A stretch of DNA of 64,000 nt from Streptomyces sp. MA5143a (GCF_900290235.1 NZ_OLMK01000010.1:124001-188000); one strand, 5' to 3'; positions 46,535 to 56,072 are shown, counted from the first letter of the stretch. Numbers and translations: made by a program. Notes: generated from the letters alone by a model not told the origin.

Positions 46535-46759
46535 TCACACCCGCGGGCACCAGCCGCGCAGCAGCCGGAAGAACTCCTCCTCGTTGCCCGCGAGACCCGC
46601 CTCCGCCAGTGCCTGCTCCGCCTCGGCGAGCGCGGCCGTCGGCACCACGGGTGGTCGGCCCTCCGGCGGCCCGTCGAACGCGGCTCGTACGGTCCCCAGC
46701 AGCCGCAGATAGGCCTGGACTGCGGTCCGCTCACGGTCGGTCGGCACGGCGGTCGGCAT
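46535..46759 (-). CDS. Small conserved-looking protein, 74 residues
   Basis: ATG 46759 has GAGGGGAG nine bases upstream. The product is a compact, probably all-helical acidic protein (ERTAVQAYLRLLGTVRAAF, then ALAEAEQALAEAGLAGNEEE) ending in W-C-P-R-V. No family recognised. It is the last gene of the XRE / ImmA / membrane protein / FAD run, 113 bases after the FAD gene, and ends next to the isoprenyl synthase terminator. A helper or carrier role is only a guess from context. Confidence 0.65.
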   Translation of the reverse strand: MPTAVPTDRERTAVQAYLRLLGTVRAAFDGPPEGRPPVVPTAALAEAEQALAEAGLAGNEEEFFRLLRGWCPRV

Positions 46760-46872
46760 CGGACGGCGCTCCCCTCGATGGATGAGTGACACGCCACCAG
46801 CTTGCCGCCCGGCACTGACAATCCCGTTCTCCCGCACGCCGGTTCGCCCGGTCAGCGGACGGCGGAACCGTC

Positions 46873-48297
46873 CTACTGAGCCGCGCCCGGCACGATCTCC
46901 CGCTCACGGTCCGTCAGGGGCGGCCCCGGCAGCGGGTCCTTGACCGGGCCGCGCAGCACCGCCAGCACGACCTCCGGTCTGACCAGCGCGGCGGCCGGCG
47001 CGGAGAGGGTGATCACCCCGAGGAAGGCCCGGAACACCAGGGGCCGCCCCACCGCCGTCCGCATCAGCCGCTGCACATACAGCCCGAACAGCTTCTGCAT
47101 CGCGTTCGGCCGCTTGCCGATGGCCTCGGGGTAGCGGATGTCCGTGCCGGTGGCCAGCTCCCAGGCGAGCGCCACCGGTACGGCGACGGCCCGCTGGATG
47201 CGGCGCGCCAGCCCCGGCGCGGTGATCCCGTGCTCGGCGACCTTCTCGCGCAGCCCGAGGGCGCCCTGCGCGGCGACCGACATCCCGTGCCCGTAGATCG
47301 GGTTGTACGTCGCCACCGCGTCGCCGATCGCCACGAACCCGTCGGGCCAGCGGGACACCTTCTCGAAGTAGCGGCGCCGGTTGATCGTGCTGCGGGTGAC
47401 GACCACGTCGGTCAGGGGTTCGGCGGCGGATATCAGCTCACCCACGACGGGATGCCTGACGTTGCGTGCGAACTCGACGAACTCCTCGGCCTTCGCGGTG
47501 GGTTGACCGCCACGGGTGCCCGACAGGGTCACCAGCCAGCGTCCCCCCTCGACGGGTACGAGCGTCGCGCTCTGCGCCGGCACGGGATCCTCCGCGTTCG
47601 GCTGGACGTTCACCACCGGGTACTCCTCGGTGCCCTCGGGCGCCCGGAAGATCCGGCTGGCGTACACCAGCCCGGAGTCGACCTCCTCCATCGGCGCGGG
47701 CGGCACCCCCAGCACGTCGAGCCAGGCGGTGCCCCGCGACCCCCGCCCGGCGGCGTCCACCACCAGGTCGGCGGGCAGCAGCCGCTCCTCACCGTCGGCC
47801 ATCCGCACCCGGACGCCCGTCACCCGGGACGCGTCGCCGGTCAGCCCCAGGATCTCGGTGCGCTCCAGGACGGTGACCCGGGGACCGGCCAGCAGCCGGG
47901 CGCGGACCACCGACTCCAGCAGATCCCGGCTGCACGCGATCATGAACTGCATCTCGGGCCAGCGCCGGACCCAGCCCTGCGCCGACAGCGACACCAGTCC
48001 CGTCGGCAACGGGATGCGCCGGGCCCCGGCGGCCAGCCACGCCTCCGTCACCCCGGGCAGCAGCTCCTCCATCGCGCGGGCCCCGCCGGACCACAGCAGA
48101 TGGGCGTGGCGGGCCTGCGGCACACCCTTGCGGGCCTCGGGCCCGTCGGGCAGCGCGTCGCGCTCGACGACGGTGACCTCGGCGTGGTCGCGCAGCGCGG
48201 CGGCGGCCAGCAGGCCGGCCAGGCCCGCGCCGACGACGACGGCACGCCGCCCGGTGCCTGCCGCGGTGTCGTGTGGACCTCTAACGGGTTCGCTCAT
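46873..48297 (-). CDS. FAD-dependent oxidoreductase / monooxygenase
   Basis: The product has 474 residues. The FAD-binding G-A-G-L-A-G-L-L-A-A (24-33), the V-E-R acidic strand end, and G-D-A-V-A-T-Y-N-P-I-Y-G-H-G-M-S are those of the group-A flavin monooxygenase/epoxidase fold. The C-terminal 120 residues contain a hydrophobic segment (LVFRAFLGVITLSAPAAALV) that may dock to the membrane, as in geranylgeranyl reductases and squalene-epoxidase-like enzymes. The ATG overlaps the membrane-protein gene by 17 bases. Acting on a prenyl or terpenoid substrate made by the facing synthase is plausible but inferred. Confidence 0.85.
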   Translation of the reverse strand: MSEPVRGPHDTAAGTGRRAVVVGAGLAGLLAAAALRDHAEVTVVERDALPDGPEARKGVPQARHAHLLWSGGARAMEELLPGVTEAWLAAGARRIPLPTGLVSLSAQGWVRRWPEMQFMIACSRDLLESVVRARLLAGPRVTVLERTEILGLTGDASRVTGVRVRMADGEERLLPADLVVDAAGRGSRGTAWLDVLGVPPAPMEEVDSGLVYASRIFRAPEGTEEYPVVNVQPNAEDPVPAQSATLVPVEGGRWLVTLSGTRGGQPTAKAEEFVEFARNVRHPVVGELISAAEPLTDVVVTRSTINRRRYFEKVSRWPDGFVAIGDAVATYNPIYGHGMSVAAQGALGLREKVAEHGITAPGLARRIQRAVAVPVALAWELATGTDIRYPEAIGKRPNAMQKLFGLYVQRLMRTAVGRPLVFRAFLGVITLSAPAAALVRPEVVLAVLRGPVKDPLPGPPLTDREREIVPGAAQ

Positions 48298-49489
48298 GGA
48301 AGTCGCTCTCTGACCTGGTCGCGACGGCCCAGGCGCGGGCGGCCGCTACGACGGGGGACTGACGCAGGGCGATGGACATCCGCACCAGGTCACGGGGGTT
48401 CTCGGCGGGCAGCGTGGGTGTGTCGGCAACCGCCGAGCTGATGACGCGGCCCTCAGGGTCGTCCTGTCGGGCCCGTACGGCGGCGGTCAACATCGCCGCG
48501 TCGGCCTCGGCCCGCGCCTGCACGGGCTCCGAACCCGCCGCGACGGCCGCCTCGTACGCCTTCGCCCGCACCTCGGAGTCGAAGTACGGGTACAGGCTGA
48601 GCATGCCGTCGTGGATGTCCGACTCCCGCTGCGTCATCTGTAGTTGCGCGGGCGCCCACCAGGAGATCCGCACCTCGTGCCCGGCCTGCGCCCACACCGG
48701 CCGCAGCTCCCGCCACAGCGGGCCCAGCCTGCGGTACGTCGACCAGGTGGTCCAGGCGTCGCCGATGCGCTGACCGGCGAGCGGCAGACAGAAGCCGACC
48801 GCGCTGACCTGGGCGCCGATCGACGCCAGCGCGGGGGCGACATACGTGCTCAGCCCGTCCAGGTCGTCGCCCTGCCAGCGGGCCGTGAGGGCGACCAGCT
48901 TGACCGCCGCGAAGGAGACGTTGACCAGATAGCCGAACGTGATGACCAGCAGCCCGGCGCGCAGCCAGCCGCTCACCTGGAGCGCCCAGCGCCAGCACAT
49001 CACGTGCATGGCGAGGCCCGCGACGGTGAGCCCGGCGAGGTACAGCACGATCATCTCGCGCAGGAACGGCGTGTTGGCGTAGTACGTGTCGAAGTCCCGC
49101 ACCCGCTCCACCGGCGCGTTCCCGAGCACGAACAGCACCACGATCGCCGCGCACACCCCGGCGTACCCGCCGATCCAGCGGCGCGACAGCCGCCGGGTGA
49201 CCTCGGGGGGACCGCCCCGCCAGTTGGTGATCAGCACCAGGCAGGAGCCGCTGAACGCGCTCAGCAGGACGTACACCAGGGCCGCCGACATGTTGGTGAC
49301 GCCGGTGAGGTGGTTGACCTCGGTGATCGTCGGGGGCGCGGCGAAGAAGAACACCAGGGACGCCAGGGTCATCAGGGCGCACACGGACCTGATGAGTGGA
49401 TCGCCCCAGTTCCGCAGCAGCGCGGGCATCTTCAGGGCGAGGGCGATCGCCATCGCGGCGGCCGGTACGTAGTAGCTGTGCCCGTCCAT
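48281..49489 (-). CDS. Seven-helix membrane protein of the MAB_1171c-like family
   Basis: The product has 402 residues from ATG 49489. Seven hydrophobic helices lie in the first 245 residues (first one AAAMAIALALKMPALL, last one LASIGAQVSAVGFCLPL). A soluble C-terminal domain of about 160 residues is rich in helices and charges. Family members are found in actinobacteria next to ImmA/IrrE peptidases and XRE regulators and are annotated only as putative transporters. The seven-helix plus cytoplasmic-tail build is equally compatible with a receptor. It sits 16 bases after the peptidase gene and overlaps the FAD gene. Confidence 0.8.
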   Translation of the reverse strand: MDGHSYYVPAAAMAIALALKMPALLRNWGDPLIRSVCALMTLASLVFFFAAPPTITEVNHLTGVTNMSAALVYVLLSAFSGSCLVLITNWRGGPPEVTRRLSRRWIGGYAGVCAAIVVLFVLGNAPVERVRDFDTYYANTPFLREMIVLYLAGLTVAGLAMHVMCWRWALQVSGWLRAGLLVITFGYLVNVSFAAVKLVALTARWQGDDLDGLSTYVAPALASIGAQVSAVGFCLPLAGQRIGDAWTTWSTYRRLGPLWRELRPVWAQAGHEVRISWWAPAQLQMTQRESDIHDGMLSLYPYFDSEVRAKAYEAAVAAGSEPVQARAEADAAMLTAAVRARQDDPEGRVISSAVADTPTLPAENPRDLVRMSIALRQSPVVAAARAWAVATRSESDFHERTR

Positions 49490-49505
49490 GGTGTCGGCGG
49501 CTGCC

Positions 49506-50063
49506 TCAGCCCTGGGGGCCGCGGTAGCCCAGCGAGGCCCCGATCCGGCCGGCCAGGTGATCACGCCGCACGGGCCCGCGCAGCGCGGAACCGGCGAGCC
49601 ACGTACGGCACTTGCTCGCGAGCAGCAGACCGAAGCTCTCCGCGTCCTGCTCGTCGGCCAGGTCGAAACGGGTCCGCGCGGCCACCTTCAGGACCGTCGC
49701 CTGGAGATCGGCGTCCACGTTCAATAAGCGCGCGGCGACCGCGGCACCCTCCGCGCCCTCCACGGGGTGGCCGCAGTGCCCGGCCTGCATGTGCCACAGC
49801 TCGTGGCCGAGGATCACCAACTGGTGGTCGGGGGCGGTGCGTTCCTCGATGACGACGAGGTCCTGCTCGGCCATGTCCAGCCACAGACCACTGGCCGTGC
49901 CGGGCGGGAAGGCGGCCGTACGGTAGTGCACGGGGCGGCCGCGGCGTCTGCTCATGGCGTCGCACAAGGCGCTGTAGAGGTCGGCGGGGTCCGCCGGCGC
50001 CGGGAGCGTCAGCTCGCCGACCAACTCGCCGCACAGACGGCGCATTTCCTTTCCGATGCCCAC
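49506..50063 (-). CDS. ImmA/IrrE-family zinc metallopeptidase, contains a TTA codon
   Basis: The product has 185 residues from GTG 50063 (GGGGGAA five bases upstream). The zinc motif is H87-E-L-W-H91, inside V-I-L-G-H-E-L-W-H-M-Q-A-G-H. ImmA of ICEBs1 and IrrE of Deinococcus cleave a partner XRE-type repressor when triggered. Here the partner is encoded 14 bases upstream. Leucine codon 113 is TTA (49725-49727), read in Streptomyces by the bldA tRNA, so translation may be limited to late growth or development. Confidence 0.85.
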   Translation of the reverse strand: MGIGKEMRRLCGELVGELTLPAPADPADLYSALCDAMSRRRGRPVHYRTAAFPPGTASGLWLDMAEQDLVVIEERTAPDHQLVILGHELWHMQAGHCGHPVEGAEGAAVAARLLNVDADLQATVLKVAARTRFDLADEQDAESFGLLLASKCRTWLAGSALRGPVRRDHLAGRIGASLGYRGPQG

Positions 50064-50077
50064 AGAAATTCCCCCGG

Positions 50078-50734
50078 TCAGGACTCGGGCCGCTTGACGC
50101 TCTCCAGCAGCATGTCCAGCCACTCCGCCACCTTGTCGCGGTGCTGGTCGGTGGGCAGCTGGGCCGCCCGCCAGGCGATGGAGCGCACACCGTGGTTCTG
50201 CAGCAGTCGTTGCAGCGGGTCGTCGGCGGCCTCGGCCGCCGCGCGCTCACGTTCGGCGAGCTGCTGGAGGAGCTCCTGCTCGGTGCGCATCAGGGCGCTC
50301 GCCAGGGCCTCCGGGTCCTCCGCGGTGAGGAAGCCGGCGTGGACCCGGAAGAAGCGCTGGATGGCGTCGCAGTGTTCCATCGTGGGCCGCCGGTCGCCGT
50401 TGATCAGGGCACCGGCCTGCTGGCGCGACATGCCCGCGCCGTCGGCGATCTCCTGCTGGGTGTACTTGCGCCCGTTGGGTTTGAGCCGGGTGCGCCGCAG
50501 CAGGTCCAGGCGTTGCAGGAAGCGGGCCTGGATGTCCGGCTCACCGGCGCGCTGCCCGCTCAGCAGGGCCTTCACCACCGCCTCGGGAACACCGGAGGCG
50601 ACCGAGAGCCGACGTGTGTCGAAGACCTCGGAGGGCGCCACGCCCAGCTTGTCCGCCAACGCGGTGACACGGGCCACGACGGCCGGCAGCAGAACCGTCG
50701 CCGCGGCGTCCGGAACCTCGAAGCCATCCGTCAC
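50078..50734 (-). CDS. XRE-like transcriptional regulator paired with the ImmA-type peptidase
   Basis: The product has 218 residues from GTG 50734, with AGGAG eight bases upstream; in-frame codons further up were rejected. A central helix-turn-helix (YTQQEIADGAGMSRQQAGAL) is clear. An earlier segment (RLSVASGVPEAVVKALLSGQ) looks like a second, degenerate one. The C-terminus is a charged helical region (EQELLQQLAERERAAAEAAD). It is the first gene of the leftward run and the probable repressor and cleavage target of the peptidase. It diverges from the MmyB-type gene across about 275 bases. Confidence 0.85.
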   Translation of the reverse strand: MTDGFEVPDAAATVLLPAVVARVTALADKLGVAPSEVFDTRRLSVASGVPEAVVKALLSGQRAGEPDIQARFLQRLDLLRRTRLKPNGRKYTQQEIADGAGMSRQQAGALINGDRRPTMEHCDAIQRFFRVHAGFLTAEDPEALASALMRTEQELLQQLAERERAAAEAADDPLQRLLQNHGVRSIAWRAAQLPTDQHRDKVAEWLDMLLESVKRPES

Positions 50735-51009
50735 CGACAGATCTCCTACGTCTCTCTCAGGCCAATTTCGCGGTACTGCGGAATCCGTGGATCCAAGCCT
50801 GGCGCGAGACCCTGGTCCCGGCAAGTACACCGTGAACTGCGGGGAGACTAGCCGCTTCGTCGAACTCACATCCAGGTCTCGCCACAACTGTGGCGAGATT
50901 CAGCCGTCAACCGGCGTCGAATGCCACGATAGTTGACACGACTCCGCCGGGGGCAGGAGGATCAAGGGCGCCGCGTGAAGGCCGCAGAGGCAAGAGGGGT
51001 GACCTCCCG

Positions 51010-51693
51010 ATGGCATATCAGGCAGGAGGGCAGCGGTCGGTACCGCGGCCCGTCCCCGACAGTCTCGAAGCCCGGGAAGCGCAGGCCTATCTGCTGGACT
51101 ACGCCGCGCTGCTGGAGTCCGTCTCCTTCCCGTCCGTCGTCCTCGACCACGGCTGGGACGTCGTCCTCGCCAACTCCGCGTTCCGGAAGCTGTTCGGCGG
51201 CGTGGGCCCGCACCCCACGGCCATGCCCGGTGACAACTTCCTGCGCTTCGTGCTGTTCCACCCCGACGCCGCCACGGTCCTCGGCGACCACGAGTCCAGC
51301 TGGTGCCTGCCGATGCTCGCCCACTTCGCCGCCGCCGTGGAGCGCCACGCCCAGGACCGCGGCCTGCTGTCGATCCGCCGGGACATCGCCCAGGACCCCA
51401 TCATGGACGCCGCCTACCGCCACGGCCTGCCGCACTGGCTGCGCACGGTCGGCCCCGGCGCCGCCCGGCACGACGGCGCGGTCCGTCCGCTCGTCCACCC
51501 CGACCCCCGCTGGGGCGCCACCGACTGTCGGGTCGTCGACGAGACCCCCGACACCCTCCGCGACCTCGGCTACACCCGTATGACCCTCGTGCTGCGCGAG
51601 GCCGGCCGGCCGTCCGAGTCCCCCCGCAGACACCGCCGCTCCCGGCGGGCCGTCGCGGGCCACCTCAGTGTGGTGCCCTCGCCCGGCCGGTGA
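51010..51693 (+). CDS. Stand-alone MmyB-like ligand-binding (PAS-like) domain protein
   Basis: The product has 227 residues from ATG 51010 (GAGGGG upstream). Residues 30-200 match the ligand-binding part of MmyB-type regulators (SFPSVVLDHGWDVVLANSAF, then PGDNFLRFVLFHPDA and the W-G-A-T-D-C-R region). In typical MmyB regulators this domain follows an XRE helix-turn-helix, which is absent here; the 29 residues in front are too short for one. MmyB domains are thought to bind fatty-acid-like ligands. The neighbour XRE protein lacks a ligand domain, so the two may work as a split regulator. Confidence 0.75.
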   Translation: MAYQAGGQRSVPRPVPDSLEAREAQAYLLDYAALLESVSFPSVVLDHGWDVVLANSAFRKLFGGVGPHPTAMPGDNFLRFVLFHPDAATVLGDHESSWCLPMLAHFAAAVERHAQDRGLLSIRRDIAQDPIMDAAYRHGLPHWLRTVGPGAARHDGAVRPLVHPDPRWGATDCRVVDETPDTLRDLGYTRMTLVLREAGRPSESPRRHRRSRRAVAGHLSVVPSPGR

Positions 51694-51774
51694 GCAGCAC
51701 CCCCTCCGGTACCGCCGGCGTTCAGGTCGCCGACGGCGCCGGGGGTCAATCCTTCCCCGCACGGGTCCCACCGG

Positions 51775-52728
51775 CTACAGGTCGAGCACCAGCCGTGGGC
51801 CCCGGCAGCGGGACACGCAGATGAGCATGGTCTCCCCGGCCTCGCGCTCCTCGTCGCTCAGCACCGAGTCACGGTGGTCGGGGGTGCCGTCCAGGACATC
51901 CGTCTCGCACGTCCCGCAGGTGCCCTCCGTGCACGAGTAGAGCACCTCGACCCCGGCGGCCCGTACGGTGTCCAGCACGGAGACCCCGACCGGCACCGTC
52001 ACCGTCCTCCCCGACCGCTCCAGCACCACCTCGAACGCGCTGTCGGGGCCGGTCTCCTGCTCCTTCGGCCGGAAGCGTTCCACGCGCAACGCCCGCCCCG
52101 GACACCGCTCCTCGACCGCGTCGAGCAGCGGGCCGGGACCGCAGCAGTAGACGAGGGTGTCCTCGGGCAGTCCGTCGAGCACCGACCCCAGGTCGAGCAG
52201 GCCCGTCTCGTCCTGCGGCGCGACGGTCACCTTGTCCCCGTACGCGGCCAACTCGGCCAGGAACGCCATCGATCGACGGCTGCGCCCGCCGTACAGCAGC
52301 GACCACTCGGCGCCCGCCGCCTCGGCCGCGGCCAGCATCGGCAGGATCGGCGTGATGCCGATGCCGCCGGCCACGAACCGGTAGCGGGGCGCGCTCTCCA
52401 GGGCGAAGTTGTTGCGCGGCCCGCGCACGCGCACCTTGTCCCCCTGGCTCAACTCCGTGTGCACGAACGCCGATCCACCGCGCCCGTCGGGCTCCCGCAG
52501 GACCCCGACCCGCCAGGTGTGCCGGTCCGCCGAGTCACCGCACAGCGAGTACTGCCGCTCCAGCTCCGGGCCGAGCAGCACATCGATGTGCGCGCCGGGT
52601 CCCCAGGAGGGGAGTTCCTCGCCGAGCGGGTGGCGCAGAGCGAGGGTGAGCACGCCGTCGGCGGCCAACTCGCGGCTTTCGACGACGAGTTCGGCCTCGT
52701 ACGGCGACGGGGGCGAGGACGAGGTCAT
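51775..52728 (-). CDS. VanB-type ferredoxin/FMN reductase component of an aromatic oxygenase
   Basis: The product has 317 residues from ATG 52728 (AAGGGAA site). It has the phthalate-dioxygenase-reductase order: flavin domain (R-Q-Y-S-L-C-G near residue 58), NAD domain (G-G-I-G-I-T-P-I-L and C-C-G-P-G-P-L), and C-terminal plant-type 2Fe-2S ferredoxin with C-T-E-G-T-C-G-T-C and a later L-I-C-V-S-R-C. It passes electrons from NAD(P)H to the Rieske oxygenase of the same operon. The start overlaps the stop of the small Cys-His protein gene. Confidence 0.93.
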   Translation of the reverse strand: MTSSSPPSPYEAELVVESRELAADGVLTLALRHPLGEELPSWGPGAHIDVLLGPELERQYSLCGDSADRHTWRVGVLREPDGRGGSAFVHTELSQGDKVRVRGPRNNFALESAPRYRFVAGGIGITPILPMLAAAEAAGAEWSLLYGGRSRRSMAFLAELAAYGDKVTVAPQDETGLLDLGSVLDGLPEDTLVYCCGPGPLLDAVEERCPGRALRVERFRPKEQETGPDSAFEVVLERSGRTVTVPVGVSVLDTVRAAGVEVLYSCTEGTCGTCETDVLDGTPDHRDSVLSDEEREAGETMLICVSRCRGPRLVLDL

Positions 52729-52913
52729 GAGCTGTTCCCTTGCGGCTCGTGTCCTTGGGGGTGGGCGAGCATCCACTCCCACATCTCGATCGGGTCCTGC
52801 GAGGTGTGTTCGCGTCCGCAGTGGCAGGTGCCGTGCAGGACGTCGGTGCCCGGCAGCCAGTCCACACGGTAGATCTCACCGGTACGGAAGGGCGCGGCGG
52901 GGGAGGCGCTCAC
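52725..52913 (-). CDS. Small Cys/His-containing protein in the oxygenase operon, 62 residues
   Basis: GTG 52913 overlaps the Rieske gene stop, and the gene's own stop overlaps the reductase start, so it is translationally locked between the two oxygenase subunits. The central H-G-T-C-H-C-G-R-E-H could bind a metal, and D-P-I-E-M-W-E-W-M-L-A-H-P-Q-G-H follows. No signal peptide or membrane helix. I do not recognise the family. Conserved placement would suggest an assembly or accessory factor. Confidence 0.7.
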   Translation of the reverse strand: MSASPAAPFRTGEIYRVDWLPGTDVLHGTCHCGREHTSQDPIEMWEWMLAHPQGHEPQGNSS

Positions 52914-53980
52914 TGGACCTTCTCCACGGGCTTCGCGCCCTCCTCGACCAGCCGGGCGAGGATACGGCGGGCGGCCAGACCACCGGTGTCGATGTTGATG
53001 CTCAGCTCCTGGTAGCCGGTGCGTTCGGTGCCGAGCGTCTTCTGCAGGAGGTTGAGCGCGTCGACGTCCTGCATCACGACCGTGTGGTTGTTGTTCCGCA
53101 GGAACTCGGTGACCTCGTCGTCCTCCGTCGCCCAGTCGCGCGAGACCATCCAGAAGTCGTACACCTTGCCGTCGGTCGACGGGGTGATCGCGTACGTGAC
53201 CTCGGTGTGGAAGCCGTTCGGGTCGGTGCCGTCCGCCTCGGGGACCACGCCGACCGGGGCGACCCGGCTGTGCAGCAGGTACAGACAGGGGGCGAAGTAC
53301 TCGATGTCCTGCCAGCGGGTGATGCGGCCGGAGATACCGGTGGACCTGGCGTAGAACGGCGGGCACTCGGCGTCGTCCATGTGCCGGCTCACCCGGACGA
53401 TGCCGGCGCCCTCGTCGACCTCGGTGGTGATCGGCGTCTCGGCGACCTCCGGGGTGCCGATGTAGCCGCCGTGCAGGTACGTCTCGTGGGACAGGTCGAG
53501 CAGGTTGTCGACGAGGAGCCCGTAGTCGGCGTCGATCGGTTCCATGCCGCGCACGGTGACCCAGCCGGGGGAGTCCAGGTGCTTGGCCCGAGGGATGGTC
53601 TGCGGGTCGGCGAGCGCCGGGTCGCCTATCCACACCCAGATCAGGGAGTCCTGCTCGACCACCGGGTACGAGGCGACCCGCGCGGTCCGCGGCACACGCT
53701 TCTGCCCCGGCACGTACACACAGGTGCCGGTCGTGTCGTACGTGAAGCCGTGGTAGCCGCACACGATCCGGTCGCCGTCGAGCCGGGTGGGGGCCTCGGA
53801 CAGCGGGTACCGGCGGTGCACGCACCGGTCGTGCAGCGCGACGGGCGTGCCCTCCTCCTCCGTCCGGTAGAAGACGAGCGACTCGCCGAGGATCGTCCGG
53901 CCGAGCAACTCCCGCCCGACCTCATGGGCGTAGGCGGCGACGTACCACTGGTTCCTGGCGAAGGCGGTCATATGAGGCAT
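52910..53980 (-). CDS. Rieske non-heme iron aromatic oxygenase, alpha subunit (vanillate demethylase/phthalate type)
   Basis: The product has 356 residues from ATG 53980 (GGGAAG upstream; ATG 53971 also possible). The Rieske cluster ligands are C53-V-H55 and C74-G-Y-H77. The mononuclear iron motif is N-L-L-D-L-S-H165-E-T-Y-L-H170 with Asp162 as the bridge to the cluster. The length and homotrimer-type architecture fit VanA, phthalate and related demethylases. It starts the leftward operon with the small protein and the reductase. A perfect 17-bp palindrome upstream is the likely operator. Substrate is probably a methoxylated or carboxylated aromatic. Confidence 0.92.
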   Translation of the reverse strand: MPHMTAFARNQWYVAAYAHEVGRELLGRTILGESLVFYRTEEEGTPVALHDRCVHRRYPLSEAPTRLDGDRIVCGYHGFTYDTTGTCVYVPGQKRVPRTARVASYPVVEQDSLIWVWIGDPALADPQTIPRAKHLDSPGWVTVRGMEPIDADYGLLVDNLLDLSHETYLHGGYIGTPEVAETPITTEVDEGAGIVRVSRHMDDAECPPFYARSTGISGRITRWQDIEYFAPCLYLLHSRVAPVGVVPEADGTDPNGFHTEVTYAITPSTDGKVYDFWMVSRDWATEDDEVTEFLRNNNHTVVMQDVDALNLLQKTLGTERTGYQELSINIDTGGLAARRILARLVEEGAKPVEKVQ

Positions 53981-54071
53981 GGGCTTCCCGTCCCTGTCGG
54001 CGGGGCGCCCTCGCCCCGCGTGCCGTGGTTGGACCCAGAGTCCTGACGGCGGCGGCGACTCGGCAAGACGG

Positions 54072-54088
54072 CTTCCGTCTGACGGAAG
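54072..54088. promoter_or_regulatory. Perfect 17-bp palindrome upstream of the Rieske operon
   Basis: CTTCCGTC-T-GACGGAAG is an 8-bp perfect inverted repeat with one central base, 92 bases upstream of the Rieske start. The GT-N3-AC core is of the kind used by FadR-type GntR repressors. No such regulator gene is adjacent. Confidence 0.6.
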
Positions 54089-54232
54089 GGATTCGACGAA
54101 AGGGCTGGTCAGGTCGTGATCGGGAGGGAGACGGCCGGGTGCCGGTGGGTAGGCGGTGACGAAGGCACCGCCCGGGTCCGGGAGTTGACCGGCGGGCACG
54201 GCACGCACGTCGTTGGCTCCCCGCCCCCTCCC

Positions 54233-54313
54233 GCCGACAGTCGAGGCCGCCGACAGTCGAGGCCGCCGGCATGTGAGGCCGCCGGCAGGTGAGGCCGCCG
54301 ACCGGCCGAGGCC
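54233..54313. repeat. 16-bp tandem repeat, about five copies
   Basis: Units start at 54233, 54249, 54265, 54281 and 54297. The first two (GCCGACAGTCGAGGCC) are identical and the others are diverged. The 366-bp gap 53981-54346 holds this array and the palindrome, with no gene seen. Confidence 0.75.
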
Positions 54314-54346
54314 CGCCGGTCGGCGCGGCTCGCGCTTGGCTTCGCC

Positions 54347-55561
<1,215 letters not shown>

Positions 55562-55663
55562 TGCTGGATCCCTCCGAGCCGGTCGGACGCACAGGAGGCA
55601 CCACCGTGAAGCAACGGCCCCGCGATTGCTAGCCATCCGCATGACAAAGCGCGGCGATCCGGC

Positions 55664-55738
55664 GAGGCCGTGTTCGATGAGGCGGTGTTCGATGGGGCCG
55701 TGTCCGGTGAGCCCGTATCGTGCGAGGCCGTAGGAGGA
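55664..55738. repeat. 15-bp tandem repeat, about five copies
   Basis: Units start at 55664, 55679, 55694, 55709 and 55724 (first GAGGCCGTGTTCGAT, the rest diverged). It lies in the 511-bp gap 55562-56072, which holds no gene I can support. Confidence 0.65.
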
Positions 55739-55778
55739 GAGGGGCCGGACGCCCTCGGCGACCGCTCGGACGGTCGGC

Positions 55779-55870
55779 GGGGCGACCGGGGCGGAAGCGA
55801 TCCCCGTGCGGGGCGACCGGGGCGGAAGCGACCCAGCGCGGGGCGACCGGGGCGGAAGCGATCCCCGTGC
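55779..55870. repeat. 31-bp tandem repeat, three copies
   Basis: Copies start at 55779, 55810 and 55840. The shared first 22 bases contain GGGGCGACCGGGGCGGAAGC. The outer copies are nearly identical and the middle one has a changed end (CCCAGCGC) and one base fewer. Confidence 0.75.
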
Positions 55871-56072
55871 GGTCCCGCCGTGCGCGCGGTGGCTCCGGCG
55901 CCGGGTGGAGACGACCAGGGGGTACCGCGCGAGCCCTGCCGGCCTCTTTCCGATCGCGATCCAGGATGCCGATCACCCGTCTCCTGGATGGTCTCGGCAC
56001 CGCCATGGCGAGCGCTGCGCCCCGAACGCCACCGCGATCCGCCGAGGTCCTCCCGCCCCCCCCGACTCCCCC

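Noticed and set aside
49506..50734. XRE/ImmA pair as a prophage immunity or toxin-antitoxin module
   Set aside because: No integrase, excisionase, phage structural gene or att-like repeat is nearby; the pair is embedded in a metabolic/membrane gene run.
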